A stretch of 64,000 nucleotides of DNA from Methanoperedens sp049303315 (GTDB taxonomy: Archaea; Halobacteriota; Methanosarcinia; Methanosarcinales; Methanoperedenaceae), in contig JBAQMZ010000045.1 in assembly GCA_049303315.1 (NCBI GenBank), forward strand, positions 1-64,000, read 5' to 3'. The position numbers and the translations under genes were made by a program. Under the pieces are notes generated by a model, which was not told the origin of the DNA, searched no databases, and worked only from the letters and a program-made list of their open reading frames with translations. Within the stretch, counting starts at the first letter, position 1, and each line of letters begins with the position of its first letter. Below, one piece after another: positions 1-8,057 of this stretch.

Positions 1-187
1 TCACGCCTGTCTTCGACACGCTTTGCGAACGGGAGGGCGTGTCCGGGTATGGCGTGCCATACCCGTCGTTTGAAAAGCGACATCTCGCTTTATGCGGTAT
101 CCACCTATGCCTGTGGGCATACGTGTCTGCGAAGTAAAGCGGCGCAACGGTTTTTGATAAAAAATTCCTAAAGTTTTTCATAGTTCA
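1..187. repeat. Composite palindromic intergenic repeat (copy A)
   Basis: The stretch before the polyprenol-kinase gene is a chain of hairpins. A GGGTATGG/CCATACCC palindrome lies at about 47-65 and an AAAGCGA/TCGCTTT stem at about 75-93. Bases 1-66 recur almost unchanged, inverted, at about 18821-18887 behind feoB, and bases 70-102 recur inverted at about 21578-21611. The last part (about 150-185), read on the minus strand directly after the stop of the 190-780 gene, has the form AAAAACTTTAGGAA..TTTTATCA, which is seen at three other gene ends in this window. The element is non-coding; its left edge is outside the window. Confidence 0.75.
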
Positions 188-189
188 TT

Positions 190-780
190 TCATTTAAAAT
201 ATACAAGAATAGAAAGGACAAGCAACCCGTTAAACCCTGAAAAGAGCGGGATTAAGAGATTATCATCCATCTTATTGGTGAGTGTTTCCACAACGGTTGC
301 AGTTCCTGCCATTATAAGAACCGCCATCCACCCCGGGAGGAAAATCCATCCGATAATTATGTCAGCTACGAACTCGGCGGCGCATCCTTCGATCGCCCGA
401 TTTTTCAATCCGGGAATCCACATCCTCCCGAACGCCTTTCCGAAAATCGCAGCCGAAGTGTCCCCGAAAGTGGTCATAAGTACGGCAGCCGAAGCGATTT
501 CCTTTGGGAAGACCGAGATTGCGATTATACTTCCTATTGTAAAAAAAACATGCCCGCCAAGCCTGTCCGCTTCTTTTGTCCTGAAAAGACCATGCACGAA
601 AGGCATCTTCTTTCCCCACTCTATCCTGAAATACTCAAGTTCAAGTATCGCAATCAGGTAAACAGTGAGCAGTAAAAGGACTGCCTGTTTCCCGAAATAG
701 TAATAGGTCAGGACGATTATAATCGAGGTCAGGTGAATTGTTTTTCTCTTAAGTTCATTAATCAGGTCGTCGCTTAACAT
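190..780 (-). CDS. Dolichol/polyprenol kinase-like membrane protein (CTP:lipid kinase family)
   Basis: 196 residues, nearly all in hydrophobic segments, about six predicted membrane helices. It resembles the SEC59/DgkA2-type family of CTP-dependent dolichol, phytol and diacylglycerol kinases: an N-terminal KRKTIH segment after a short cytoplasmic start, an RLGGHVFF loop, and the conserved TFGDTSAAIFGKAFG stretch (about residues 103-117), the family's polar nucleotide/lipid-binding signature. It probably phosphorylates a polyprenol or a related isoprenoid alcohol used as a glycan carrier or recycled into lipids, in the cytoplasmic membrane. The substrate cannot be read from sequence. The gene is alone, and its 3' end abuts the palindromic repeat at 1-187. 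Confidence 0.7.
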   Translation of the reverse strand: MLSDDLINELKRKTIHLTSIIIVLTYYYFGKQAVLLLLTVYLIAILELEYFRIEWGKKMPFVHGLFRTKEADRLGGHVFFTIGSIIAISVFPKEIASAAVLMTTFGDTSAAIFGKAFGRMWIPGLKNRAIEGCAAEFVADIIIGWIFLPGWMAVLIMAGTATVVETLTNKMDDNLLIPLFSGFNGLLVLSILVYFK

Positions 781-935
781 ATCTATTCACTTATCCATGT
801 GCACGACTGTGGTGTTCCGACTTGTCATAATCCCTGTTCATTGCATCACCTCACCTATATGAAATATTCGCATGAAGACAATCGCCAGATAGGCGATGAT
901 AATCACAAAAAACACGTAAAAAGGGCGTTTTTAAT

Positions 936-985
936 GACGAGCGGGTTGGGGAGTGGGGGTTAGTAAAAAAATGTTCCCGCTCGTC
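936..985. other. Long inverted repeat in the 781-1041 gap
   Basis: GACGAGCGGG (936-945) is mirrored by CCCGCTCGTC (976-985) around a 30-base loop with an A-run. It lies between the 190-780 gene and tRNA-Trp and could be a terminator for RNA read from the right, or a regulatory hairpin. The rest of the gap holds only very short minus-strand frames: about 25 codons, hydrophobic, starting with GTG near 913, overlapping a 16-codon frame. I do not call either as a gene. Confidence 0.4.
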
Positions 986-1041
986 GAATCATTATTATGA
1001 GCATGATGATATATATACTTTATCTAGGTTTTTGTGGGAAA

Positions 1042-1257
1042 TGGGGCTGGTGAGATTTGAACTCACGATCGACGGGTCTCTCCGAAAACGCCAGGTTTTT
1101 GGCGATTAAATCTTTGAGCAGCACGTTCAGTGCTCCAACGGTTCCTCACAGCTTACCGCGTCCGGTTCGCTCGGCAGACCCGTTGCTCATCATCACACCC
1201 CGGATTCCGGGGTTTTCCGCTGGAGCCCGTCGCCATGCCGGACTAGGCCACAGCCCC
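1042..1257 (-). tRNA. trnW: tRNA-Trp(CCA) with a 142-nt intron
   Basis: Read on the minus strand, the 5' exon is 1257-1220 (acceptor GGGGCTG, anticodon loop CTCCAG) and the 3' exon is 1077-1042 (ACCCGT, T-loop TTCAAAT, CAGCCCC, discriminator A). The exons join to a 74-nt tRNA with anticodon stem ACGGG/CCCGT and anticodon CCA. The intron lies after position 37, the canonical archaeal site, where the splicing endonuclease recognises a bulge-helix-bulge. An intron this long in tRNA-Trp is known from other euryarchaea because it contains a methylation guide RNA, as it does here. Confidence 0.95.
1078..1219 (-). ncRNA. Box C/D 2'-O-methylation guide RNA inside the tRNA-Trp intron
   Basis: On the minus strand the intron carries box C GTGATGA (1196-1190), a D'-like CCGA (1174-1171), a C'-like GTGAGGA (1149-1143) and box D CTGA (1130-1127). 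The stretch before box D (TGGAGC) pairs with the anticodon loop GCTCCA so that the fifth base upstream of box D faces C34. The stretch before D' (ACGGGTCTG) pairs with the 3' exon so that its fifth base faces position 39. This matches the intron-encoded guide known in haloarchaea, which directs methylation at 34 and 39 of its own pre-tRNA. Here position 39 is C rather than U. Confidence 0.88.
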
Positions 1258-1390
1258 TGATGGTAACGCCTACTTTTATCCGATTGCTATTAAAACTATC
1301 TAACAACTTGTTAACAATATGTTTACAGTCTAATCATATCGGTGTGCAGAGAACTAACAACACTTTATTGCATAAAAAGCTTTATGTTCC

Positions 1391-1831
1391 TTATCTCTCT
1401 GCCAATTTATCAAGTATTTTTTCAAGATGCTGGTTATGCACTCTCTGTTCGCCTACAAAAGAACTTAATACGGAAGTATCCGCCTTAATATCACGTAATA
1501 CATCGATTCCTATATCCAGCTTCCTTCCGAGGTCCCCAAATTCATCTGTATAGATCCGTGAGAATTTTTCAGGGAGATAGACATGAAACGGCAGTTCTTC
1601 CTTTTCAATATCCTCAATTATCACACCTTTTTGCGCGCCTCGGGCCTGAATCTCATTGAAGAATTTATTGATAACACCGGTTTCACCACAGCAAACCATC
1701 TTTACGCTACCATCGATATCATTAAAAGCAAACCCTCTTAAGCCAAGTAGCTTCGCAATATCCTCTATGAGTGCTCTGAAACCGATATCCTGAACATTTC
1801 CTGTTACCATTATGTTATAGCATTTCTGCAT
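1391..1831 (-). CDS. Acylphosphatase-domain protein with a C-terminal extension
   Basis: 146 residues. The N-terminal 90 or so form an acylphosphatase-like fold: the phosphate-binding loop appears as GNVQDIGFR at residues 11-19 (family form GxVQGVGFR; the Arg is kept, the second Gly is Asp), followed by LRGFAFNDIDGSVK, which corresponds to the GWVRN..DGSVE strand. The catalytic Asn is displaced by one or two positions, so hydrolysis of acyl phosphates is uncertain. The remaining 55 residues are an alpha-helical tail outside the usual 90-residue family length, rich in charged residues. It may be a binding rather than catalytic version. It lies alone downstream of a short AT-rich gap. Confidence 0.65.
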   Translation of the reverse strand: MQKCYNIMVTGNVQDIGFRALIEDIAKLLGLRGFAFNDIDGSVKMVCCGETGVINKFFNEIQARGAQKGVIIEDIEKEELPFHVYLPEKFSRIYTDEFGDLGRKLDIGIDVLRDIKADTSVLSSFVGEQRVHNQHLEKILDKLAER

Positions 1832-1986
1832 TGTTTTTATTCATAGATGTGAACAGTATTAAATATATAGGTTGCAAACAAAAGCTATCTCAAAACTACC
1901 AAGATCGAGAAAAGGCTTGCAGTGGCGTAACTTCGCAATTCAACCTTTTCGGATTATACATTAGACAATAATTATGGATTAATTGC

Positions 1987-2709
1987 ATGATTCAAGGAAT
2001 CGATATTGCTGCAATGCGCGGGTTGGACTGGTTAAAAAAACAAAAACCCGTTGCAATAAAAGATATCTCCCGCTCCATCCAGGCGTTGTCTTTGTGGAAT
2101 GAACCTGCATCCGGGTTGATTGAACTATTGTTGTCTGGGAAAAAAGACGGATTCTGGAAAACGGATACTCCTCTGATTGACACTGCAAGGGCGTGCAGCG
2201 CGCTGGCAGGATGCGGACAGGTGCAGCAGGATTCGCTCCGCTGGATTCTCAATCAGCAAAAAAACGATAACTGGAGCAATAATGAGATTGATACCGCTTA
2301 TGCCCTGATTGCGCTTGGGGATAGCGGCGTCAAAAACGAGCCTGGATGTGAGTGGCTTGTTCGCAATTACGGGGAAAAGTGGGAACACGCGGGCACGACA
2401 TCGCTTATAATCACGGCGCTTTTAAAACAGGATGGGAACGAATACAGGTTTTTCATAAATGACAGGGCGGGCTGGCTTCTCTCAAAAAGATTGTTCGGAG
2501 GATGGACGCATATCGCCACAAGCAACCTTGCGATTCAGGCATTGATACTTGCAGGGGAAAGGGATATTGAAAAGGAAATAGGACCATCGATAAAATGGCT
2601 CATGGAAAAGCAGAATAAAGATAACTGGGGGAACATTACAGCAAGTGCGCTCTCGTTGATTTCGCTGGGGATGTATCTGGATAAACTTAATAGCGATTCG
2701 GTTAAATGA
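1987..2709 (+). CDS. Prenyltransferase/squalene-oxidase-repeat (alpha-toroid) protein
   Basis: 240 residues built from repeated helical units with the pattern of terpene-cyclase/prenyltransferase repeats: IDTARACSALAGCG, IDTAYALIALGDSG, HIATSNLAIQALILAG and NITASALSLISLGM, each followed or preceded by QN/DNW-like turns (for example NDNWSNN, KDNWGN). This predicts an alpha/alpha toroid of about four or five units, roughly half a full cyclase. No DxDD or other cyclase acid motif is visible, so it is more likely a binding or small transfer protein than a cyclase. It ends 18 bases before the dehydrogenase at 2728 and is probably cotranscribed with it; no functional link is evident. Confidence 0.65.
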   Translation: MIQGIDIAAMRGLDWLKKQKPVAIKDISRSIQALSLWNEPASGLIELLLSGKKDGFWKTDTPLIDTARACSALAGCGQVQQDSLRWILNQQKNDNWSNNEIDTAYALIALGDSGVKNEPGCEWLVRNYGEKWEHAGTTSLIITALLKQDGNEYRFFINDRAGWLLSKRLFGGWTHIATSNLAIQALILAGERDIEKEIGPSIKWLMEKQNKDNWGNITASALSLISLGMYLDKLNSDSVK

Positions 2710-2727
2710 AGGGGCAGGAAGATAATT

Positions 2728-3744
2728 ATGAGCAAAAAAGCAGCAGTCATAAAAGGCGACGGTGTTGGCCCTGAGCTTGTAAACAGTATGCTCCGGGTGG
2801 TTGAAGCGGCAGGTACAAAAATTGAGTTCATTACATGCGAGGGAGGGGAGATGTGGTGGAAAGAACACGGCGGCGATTCGCTCATTCCCCCTGAAACATG
2901 GGACATCCTGGGCAAAACCGACGCAGGTTTTAAAGGCCCGACAACAACACCGGGGGGCGTCGGTTCCCCGAAGAGCGTGGCAGTGTCAATCCGCCAGAAG
3001 TTCAACCTCTATGCCAACGTGAGACCTATAAAATCCTTCCCAAACACACAGAAACCTCTTGGAGATGTTGATTTCGTGTGCGTGAGGGAAGGCACGGAAG
3101 GGCTGTATTTCGGCAAGGAAGTCCAGCTTACGGATGATGTTTTTATAGCCATAAGAAAAATCACGCGCCCTGCCTGCAGGAATGTCGCGCGTTATGCATT
3201 TGAAGAAGCAGCACGGCATGGATGGAAAAGCGTTGTGGCAATCCATAAGAGCAATATCCTGAAGCAGACATGCGGCACGTTCCTTGAGGAAGTTGAAAAG
3301 ATGGGGAAAAACTATCCCGGAATAGAATTGGAAGAATATCACATCGATAATATCGCGCAGCAGTTAATAAAAAACCCGCAGATTTTCAACCGGAAAATCC
3401 TCCTCTCCACGAATCTTTTCATGGATATCCTGAGTGAGGAATGCTCAGCCCTGGTGGGCAGCATCGGACTTATTTATTCTGCAAATATCGGGGATGAATA
3501 TGCAATGTTCGAACCTGCGCACGGCTCGGCGCCAAAATATGCAGGACAGGATAAGGTAAATCCTGTTGCCACCGTACTTGCAGGGGCTTGGCTCCTTGAT
3601 TATCTGGGAGAGAAAGAGAATTCAAAAGCTATCTTTGATGCTGCCGAGAAAGTGATATCTGAGGGGAAATACCTGACCTATGACCTTGGAGGCAGCGCAA
3701 AATCAAGTGAAATGGTGGATGAGATAATAAGAAAGATATCTTAA
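2728..3744 (+). CDS. Isocitrate/isopropylmalate-type dehydrogenase, probably NADP-dependent isocitrate dehydrogenase
   Basis: 338 residues, full length for the beta-decarboxylating dehydrogenase family. It begins with the GDGVGPE turn (residues 10-16), has the substrate helix SVAVSIRQKFNLYANVRP and the nucleotide loop HGSAPKYAGQDKVNP. In that loop the Lys-Tyr pair and the Val before NP match the positions that give E. coli isocitrate dehydrogenase its NADP preference. In the substrate helix the first Ser fits isocitrate dehydrogenases, but the usual Asn two places later is Ala, so homoisocitrate or isopropylmalate cannot be excluded. The product would be 2-oxoglutarate in the oxidative half of the TCA cycle. 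An aconitase-family gene lies at 23666. Confidence 0.75.
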   Translation: MSKKAAVIKGDGVGPELVNSMLRVVEAAGTKIEFITCEGGEMWWKEHGGDSLIPPETWDILGKTDAGFKGPTTTPGGVGSPKSVAVSIRQKFNLYANVRPIKSFPNTQKPLGDVDFVCVREGTEGLYFGKEVQLTDDVFIAIRKITRPACRNVARYAFEEAARHGWKSVVAIHKSNILKQTCGTFLEEVEKMGKNYPGIELEEYHIDNIAQQLIKNPQIFNRKILLSTNLFMDILSEECSALVGSIGLIYSANIGDEYAMFEPAHGSAPKYAGQDKVNPVATVLAGAWLLDYLGEKENSKAIFDAAEKVISEGKYLTYDLGGSAKSSEMVDEIIRKIS

Positions 3745-3772
3745 ACTGCTAACTTTTTCTTATTTCTCTCGT

Positions 3773-4798
3773 TTACTTAACAAGCGGCGCTCCGAATGTA
3801 AAATCCTCAAGCTCAACCACTTTTTTCCACAATTCCCTGCACTCGCAGTCAAGGTTATCAAAAACACCGCTATCCTGTGTTAGCGAGAAGCTCCGTATCG
3901 CCTCTGCCACATCCTTATCGCACTTGCCGCAATTGTGAGGTCCGCGCGCCGAACCTGCTCCTACGGGGTCTGACATCAGGATTGTATCGGGATTCGAATC
4001 ATTCCCTTTTTTCAGGACTTCCACTGCGCTCCACAGCCACGGAGGGCGATAATCCCCGCGCTCGAACATCTCATCCACAAGCGTGCCCTTCTGGACATTG
4101 CACAGGTTGACCGATATTGTTCCGGCAAATGGCGCCGCGTCGCTGATGGATTGTATCATGTCGTTGACGGCTATGCCTTCCGAAATGAAAGGAGGTTTGA
4201 GCATCAGGTAAGCCTTCACTGTTGCGCCTTCATTCTTTGCGGCTTCGCTTGCCCTGACAAAATCCGAGAACGTAAAACCTTTATTGATGCAGTCCTTCCG
4301 TATCACATCGTTACTTGTTTCAAGCCCTATAGCCACCTCGAATCGTTTACCTAGACTAGCCATGGATTCGGATACCTTTTCCCGGGTCACATATTCGGGT
4401 CTTGTCTCTGCAATGACTTTTTTCACCCTGTTATCGGCCCCAAGCCGTGAAAGCATCTCGTTGCGGGTCACCGCATCGATTTCACCGTCATCAAGAAAGC
4501 TTCCCGAGGTGAATATCTTCAATATGAACTCCTCGTCTTTACATCTCGACATAGCATTTCCGAACTGCTTCATCAGCTCATCATGCGATGGAGGTTTTGT
4601 GGCGCTGTCATAAACGTACCCGCACATGGTGCAGTTATTCCATCTGCATCCTGAGGTCTGGAATATCACAGTGAGCGCAGTTATGGGCTTCCCGTCAAGC
4701 AAATCCTTACCGGTCCATACAGCAGTCGGCCTGTCAGGCGGATTGAATTTGACTTTCTGTCTTCTTCGAATATCCCGTACAACTGCGGTAAGTGACAT
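3773..4798 (-). CDS. Archaeosine biosynthesis radical SAM enzyme RaSEA
   Basis: 341 residues from the ATG at 4798; an in-frame TTG at 4810 would add four and overlap the gene before it. The radical SAM cluster is C51-x4-C56-x2-C59 (CRWNNCTMCG), a spacing typical of the RaSEA family rather than the common CxxxCxxC. It is followed by FTSGSFLD, ETRPEYV and GLETSND, and near the end by a zinc-like set CGKCDKD..DCEC. RaSEA forms archaeosine (G+) from the lysine adduct on preQ0 at position 15 of archaeal tRNA. It starts 4 bases after the GMP synthase gene, so the two are probably one transcript. Its relevance grows because a bacterial-type Tgt and QueA lie 4-6 kb away. Confidence 0.88.
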   Translation of the reverse strand: MSLTAVVRDIRRRQKVKFNPPDRPTAVWTGKDLLDGKPITALTVIFQTSGCRWNNCTMCGYVYDSATKPPSHDELMKQFGNAMSRCKDEEFILKIFTSGSFLDDGEIDAVTRNEMLSRLGADNRVKKVIAETRPEYVTREKVSESMASLGKRFEVAIGLETSNDVIRKDCINKGFTFSDFVRASEAAKNEGATVKAYLMLKPPFISEGIAVNDMIQSISDAAPFAGTISVNLCNVQKGTLVDEMFERGDYRPPWLWSAVEVLKKGNDSNPDTILMSDPVGAGSARGPHNCGKCDKDVAEAIRSFSLTQDSGVFDNLDCECRELWKKVVELEDFTFGAPLVK

Positions 4799-4802
4799 GG
4801 TC

Positions 4803-5717
4803 TTATTCAAACTCGATTGTAGCAGGTGGTTTTGGCGTCAGGTCGTAAAGCACCCGCGATACATTGGGAATCTCACTCGTGATACGTGACTCGATTTTCC
4901 GAAGCGTATCCCAGGGAAGTTCCATAGCTTCGGCGGTCATACCGTCTCTTGAACTCACGGCGCGCACAGCAATTATCCATCCATGCACGCGGATATCGCC
5001 TTTAACTCCTGTGCCTTTTTCAATGAGAGCCGCAAATGTCTGCCAGGGGCCGAACTGTTCCACAAGTTCTTCCTCAACAATCGCATTGGCTGCCCTGACC
5101 ACATCCAGTTTTTCCTCCGTAACCTCGCCAATTATCCTGACTGAAAGACCAGGACCCGGGAACGGCATCCTGTCCGAAATCTCCCTCGGAAGTCCGAGCG
5201 CTCTTGCGACCTCCCTGACCTCGTCCTTGTAAAGGTCTGCTAGAGGTTCTACTATCCCTTCAAAATCGATTACTGAAGGAAGGCCTCCAACATTATGGTG
5301 GCTCTTTATTCCCCCTTCTGATTCTATCCTGTCAGGGTATATGGTTCCCTGGATAAGGTATCTTGCGCCGAGTTTGCGGGCTTCTTTTTCAAATTCCCTG
5401 ATGAATGCTTCACCCACCGCCTTTCTTTTTTTCTCGGGGTCTGTTAAGCCTTTCAATGCACGCAGGAAATTCTCCTTTCCATCGACGACCTGAAGGTTCA
5501 TATCTGAAAAAATATCCTTTATCCTTTCGGTCTCACCTTTTCGCATGAGCCCGGTGTCAATATAAATAGGCGTGAGCATCTCGCCTATAGCCCTGTGTGC
5601 GAGCACCGCGCAGACTGAGCTGTCAACTCCTCCTGAAAGCGCTATTATTGCCCTGCCTTTAATGTCCTTTTTAATTTTCTGGATGCTCTCGGCAATGAAT
5701 TTATCAACTTTGACCAT
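4803..5717 (-). CDS. guaAB: GMP synthase subunit B (ATP-pyrophosphatase)
   Basis: 304 residues, the length of the separate archaeal synthetase subunit that works with an unlinked glutaminase (GuaAa). The PP-loop SGGVDSS is at residues 28-34, followed by IDTGLMR, GTIYPDRIES and KSHHNVGG, and by the dimerisation domain with FPGPGLSVRIIGE and the C-terminal PPATIEFE. It converts XMP to GMP with ATP and ammonia. The amidotransferase subunit is not in this window. It is the first gene of a two-gene minus-strand unit with RaSEA; both handle purine-derived chemistry but a direct link is not shown. Confidence 0.93.
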   Translation of the reverse strand: MVKVDKFIAESIQKIKKDIKGRAIIALSGGVDSSVCAVLAHRAIGEMLTPIYIDTGLMRKGETERIKDIFSDMNLQVVDGKENFLRALKGLTDPEKKRKAVGEAFIREFEKEARKLGARYLIQGTIYPDRIESEGGIKSHHNVGGLPSVIDFEGIVEPLADLYKDEVREVARALGLPREISDRMPFPGPGLSVRIIGEVTEEKLDVVRAANAIVEEELVEQFGPWQTFAALIEKGTGVKGDIRVHGWIIAVRAVSSRDGMTAEAMELPWDTLRKIESRITSEIPNVSRVLYDLTPKPPATIEFE

Positions 5718-5952
5718 TAGCCTCTACATTATTGTTCCTGCTTTAAATGGTTTTACCCGATAATCAAAAAAATTTAATTTATTGCCTACAGCTCGCGCCG
5801 CCGATTGAGCTTATGACACCAACAGAGAGCAATCATTACCGGTTCAGAAGGAATGTGATGATGAGACCATATCAAACCGAGCCTGATAAAGCATATATAG
5901 TAAAACTGCTATTAAAATACAAAGCCATTCGTAGGAAGGAGGCTGTAGAAAC

Positions 5953-7113
5953 ATGGTTACTGATTTGAAAGAGTTTGCAAAAACAGCAAAACCGTCTGTT
6001 GCCGTAGTGGGCTTAGGTGGCGCTGGTTGTAATATCACTACATGGATAGCGGAAAAAGGTATTACTGGCGGAAGGATAATTGCCGCAAATACCGATGTGA
6101 ATCACCTTTATGTTCAAAAAGCAGATAAAGTGATTCTACTTGGAGAAAAATTGTGTAAAGGACACGGATGCGGAGGCTACCCGGAGATGGGCGCCCAGGC
6201 AACCAAAGAGAATATAGGGGAGTTGAAAGCCGAACTTGAAGGTACAAACCTCGTATTCCTGGTAGCTGGACTGGGAGGCGGAACCGGTACAGGCGCTATA
6301 CCCGTGGTGGCAGAGCTGACACGCGAGCTCGGCGCTCTTACAATCGGATGCGTGACCATACCATTTACAATCGAGATGTCTAGAAGGGAGAAAGCAAGAG
6401 AAGCCATCAATTTGCTAGCACAATCCTGTGATTCAGTTGTAATAATCGATAACTCAAAGTTAAGAGAAGTTGCAGGCAACCTCCCATTGAAAGAAGCCCT
6501 CAATGTTGCAAACGCGCTAGTGGGTGCATTTGTAAAGAACCTTACAGACACCATAACCCAGCCAAGCCTTGTAAACCTTGATTATGCAGATCTTCGCGCT
6601 GTCATGGAGCGCGGTGGAGTATCGTCAATCGGTATTGGTGAAGGGGACGGCGCAGACAGGGTAAGCAAAGCCGTGGCACAGGCAATCAGTACCCCTTTGC
6701 TTGATGTAACTGATATATCGGCAAGCTATGGAGTTCTTATCCATATCGTCGGAGGCGAAGACCTGACACTGGAAGAAGTCGCGGTCACCGGCGAAATGAT
6801 AATGGATAAGGTCCCGAACACCAAGAGAATTATCTGGGGCGCAAAAGTGGATAATAACCTTACTGGAAAGGTTCGTGTAATGGCTGTCTTAACTGGTGTA
6901 GAGAGTCCATTCGTGTCCGGAAAAAAGGAAGAGGTCGTAGTTGAAGAACCAAAGCCCGAGCCAAGACCAGAGCCGCCAAGACCAAAGCCTGCTCCAAGGG
7001 TGGAACCGCCCAAGCCGCAGCCTAAAGTAGAAGAAAAGTCCAGCAATACTTATATCTGGATCGGTATAATCCTTTTAATAATACTGATTCTGCTCTGGTA
7101 TTTCACAAGATAA
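5953..7113 (+). CDS. ftsZ: FtsZ-family tubulin-like GTPase with a proline-rich linker and C-terminal transmembrane helix
   Basis: 386 residues. The GTPase domain is complete: GLGGAGCN near residue 20, the tubulin signature GGGTGTG near 108, and the synergy loop NLDYAD near 208 with the Asn, Asp and Asp that complete the active site of the next subunit. The fold ends near 320. A linker of about 35 residues rich in Pro-Lys-Pro-Glu repeats follows, then about 20 hydrophobic residues (WIGIILLIILILLWYF) and FTR at the end. FtsZ normally ends in a short peptide that binds an anchor such as SepF or FtsA; here the protein seems to anchor itself. The GGAAGGAGG ribosome site sits 9 bases before the ATG. 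Confidence 0.93.
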   Translation: MVTDLKEFAKTAKPSVAVVGLGGAGCNITTWIAEKGITGGRIIAANTDVNHLYVQKADKVILLGEKLCKGHGCGGYPEMGAQATKENIGELKAELEGTNLVFLVAGLGGGTGTGAIPVVAELTRELGALTIGCVTIPFTIEMSRREKAREAINLLAQSCDSVVIIDNSKLREVAGNLPLKEALNVANALVGAFVKNLTDTITQPSLVNLDYADLRAVMERGGVSSIGIGEGDGADRVSKAVAQAISTPLLDVTDISASYGVLIHIVGGEDLTLEEVAVTGEMIMDKVPNTKRIIWGAKVDNNLTGKVRVMAVLTGVESPFVSGKKEEVVVEEPKPEPRPEPPRPKPAPRVEPPKPQPKVEEKSSNTYIWIGIILLIILILLWYFTR

Positions 7114-7120
7114 GTATGTT

Positions 7121-7155
7121 ATTCCGGTTCTTACCGGAATTTTTCTCTTTTTTAA
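7121..7155 (+). terminator. Hairpin plus T-run terminator after ftsZ
   Basis: ATTCCGGT (7121-7128) pairs with ACCGGAAT (7133-7140) around a four-base loop, followed by a run of T with a single C. It starts 8 bases after the ftsZ stop and separates it from the convergent gene at 7225. Confidence 0.75.
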
Positions 7156-7224
7156 ATGCATAGGAAAGGATAAACGCATTTTCTTATCCGCTCATTCTTT
7201 TTATGTAATCGGCGGTGAAATAAT

Positions 7225-7776
7225 TTACCCTTTTAGCTGTTTTAATTTTTCCTTAGCTTTGATTAATATTTCCAATTCTTTAAGGGTAAATTTGTCAAAA
7301 CCAAAAGTAGCATAAATCAAAACCAATATTCCTATTATACCTAAGCCGATATTCCAATAATATAGATTTAAAACACCATATGTAATTGTTTTAAAATAAT
7401 CTTTATTGGATAATATTGCAAAAGTAAAAGCCACCATTGAAGCGAGATAAGCAAATAGAAAAGTTCTTTGGTTATTTATTCTAATCTCATACATTTTAAT
7501 TAGTAGAGGTTCATCCAGATGAATGTAATTCTTTTCAACAATTTTGAGGTAATAATCCTCTGGAGTTATTGGTTGCTTCAATAATTGAACACTATATAAA
7601 ATAGGAAATATACCTGATATAACCAGTACAGAAACTGAAAATACAATTATAAAAAACAGTGGATTGAAGAAAAAACTCAATAGAAATATTAGTAAGTCTA
7701 ATAAGCAAATCGCAATGCCAACAGTTTTCATAGTTATTTTGACATCTTTCAACCAAGCTTTTTCTTTATCAAGCAT
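7225..7776 (-). CDS. Unrecognised AT-rich membrane protein
   Basis: 183 residues. A short charged N-terminus is followed by two hydrophobic helices (about residues 15-36 and 38-62), a hydrophilic stretch of about 45 residues, then two more helices (about 107-125 and 138-162) and a Lys-rich C-terminus (KELEILIKAKEKLKQLKG). No family is recognised. Base composition is clearly richer in A+T than the neighbours ftsZ and queA, which suggests transfer. It is convergent with ftsZ and lies next to a tRNA-Arg gene, a common landing site for acquired DNA; no repeat of the tRNA end was found to prove integration. Confidence 0.6.
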   Translation of the reverse strand: MLDKEKAWLKDVKITMKTVGIAICLLDLLIFLLSFFFNPLFFIIVFSVSVLVISGIFPILYSVQLLKQPITPEDYYLKIVEKNYIHLDEPLLIKMYEIRINNQRTFLFAYLASMVAFTFAILSNKDYFKTITYGVLNLYYWNIGLGIIGILVLIYATFGFDKFTLKELEILIKAKEKLKQLKG

Positions 7777-7858
7777 ATAATTACTACTTACGGCATGATA
7801 AATATTTAAAACTGTGGATTTTGCTGAAGATTTTCTTGATTCATATCATTAGCTCAAA

Positions 7859-7891
7859 CCTTTGCGTTCTTTGCGAACTTTGCGGTGTTAT
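7859..7891. repeat. Dispersed CTTTGCG repeat
   Basis: CTTTGCGTTCTTTGCG followed by AACTTTGCGGTG: three spaced copies of CTTTGCG. The same family appears at 41501, 42741 and 62243. Such repeats are common in intergenic spaces of many environmental bacteria and archaea; their function is unknown. Confidence 0.7.
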
Positions 7892-7930
7892 TGACGCAAT
7901 GTCCCAAAATGAAATTTTCAGTTTAAAAAA

Positions 7931-8004
7931 CGGACTCGCCGCGATTCGAACGCGGGTCCGCGGGTTCGAAGCCCGCTAGGATATCCTGGCTACCCCACGA
8001 GTCC
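7931..8004 (-). tRNA. trnR: tRNA-Arg(TCG)
   Basis: Read on the minus strand: acceptor GGACTCG/CGAGTCC, D arm, anticodon stem GCGGG/CCCGC with loop CTTCGAA giving anticodon TCG, T arm CCGCG-TTCGAAT-CGCGG, discriminator G. 74 nt, no intron, 3' CCA not encoded. Confidence 0.95.
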
Positions 8005-8057
8005 ACGGTTTAACAGCGGGTTTTATAGTTTGACAGGTATTAAATGTTTCTTGGATT

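Noticed and set aside
5747..5952. 73-codon frame before ftsZ
   Set aside because: It overlaps the ftsZ promoter and ribosome-site region, has no start signal and no recognisable sequence; treated as leader DNA.
7225..8004. Integrated element at tRNA-Arg
   Set aside because: The AT-rich membrane gene is suggestive, but no integrase and no repeat of the tRNA 3' end were found.
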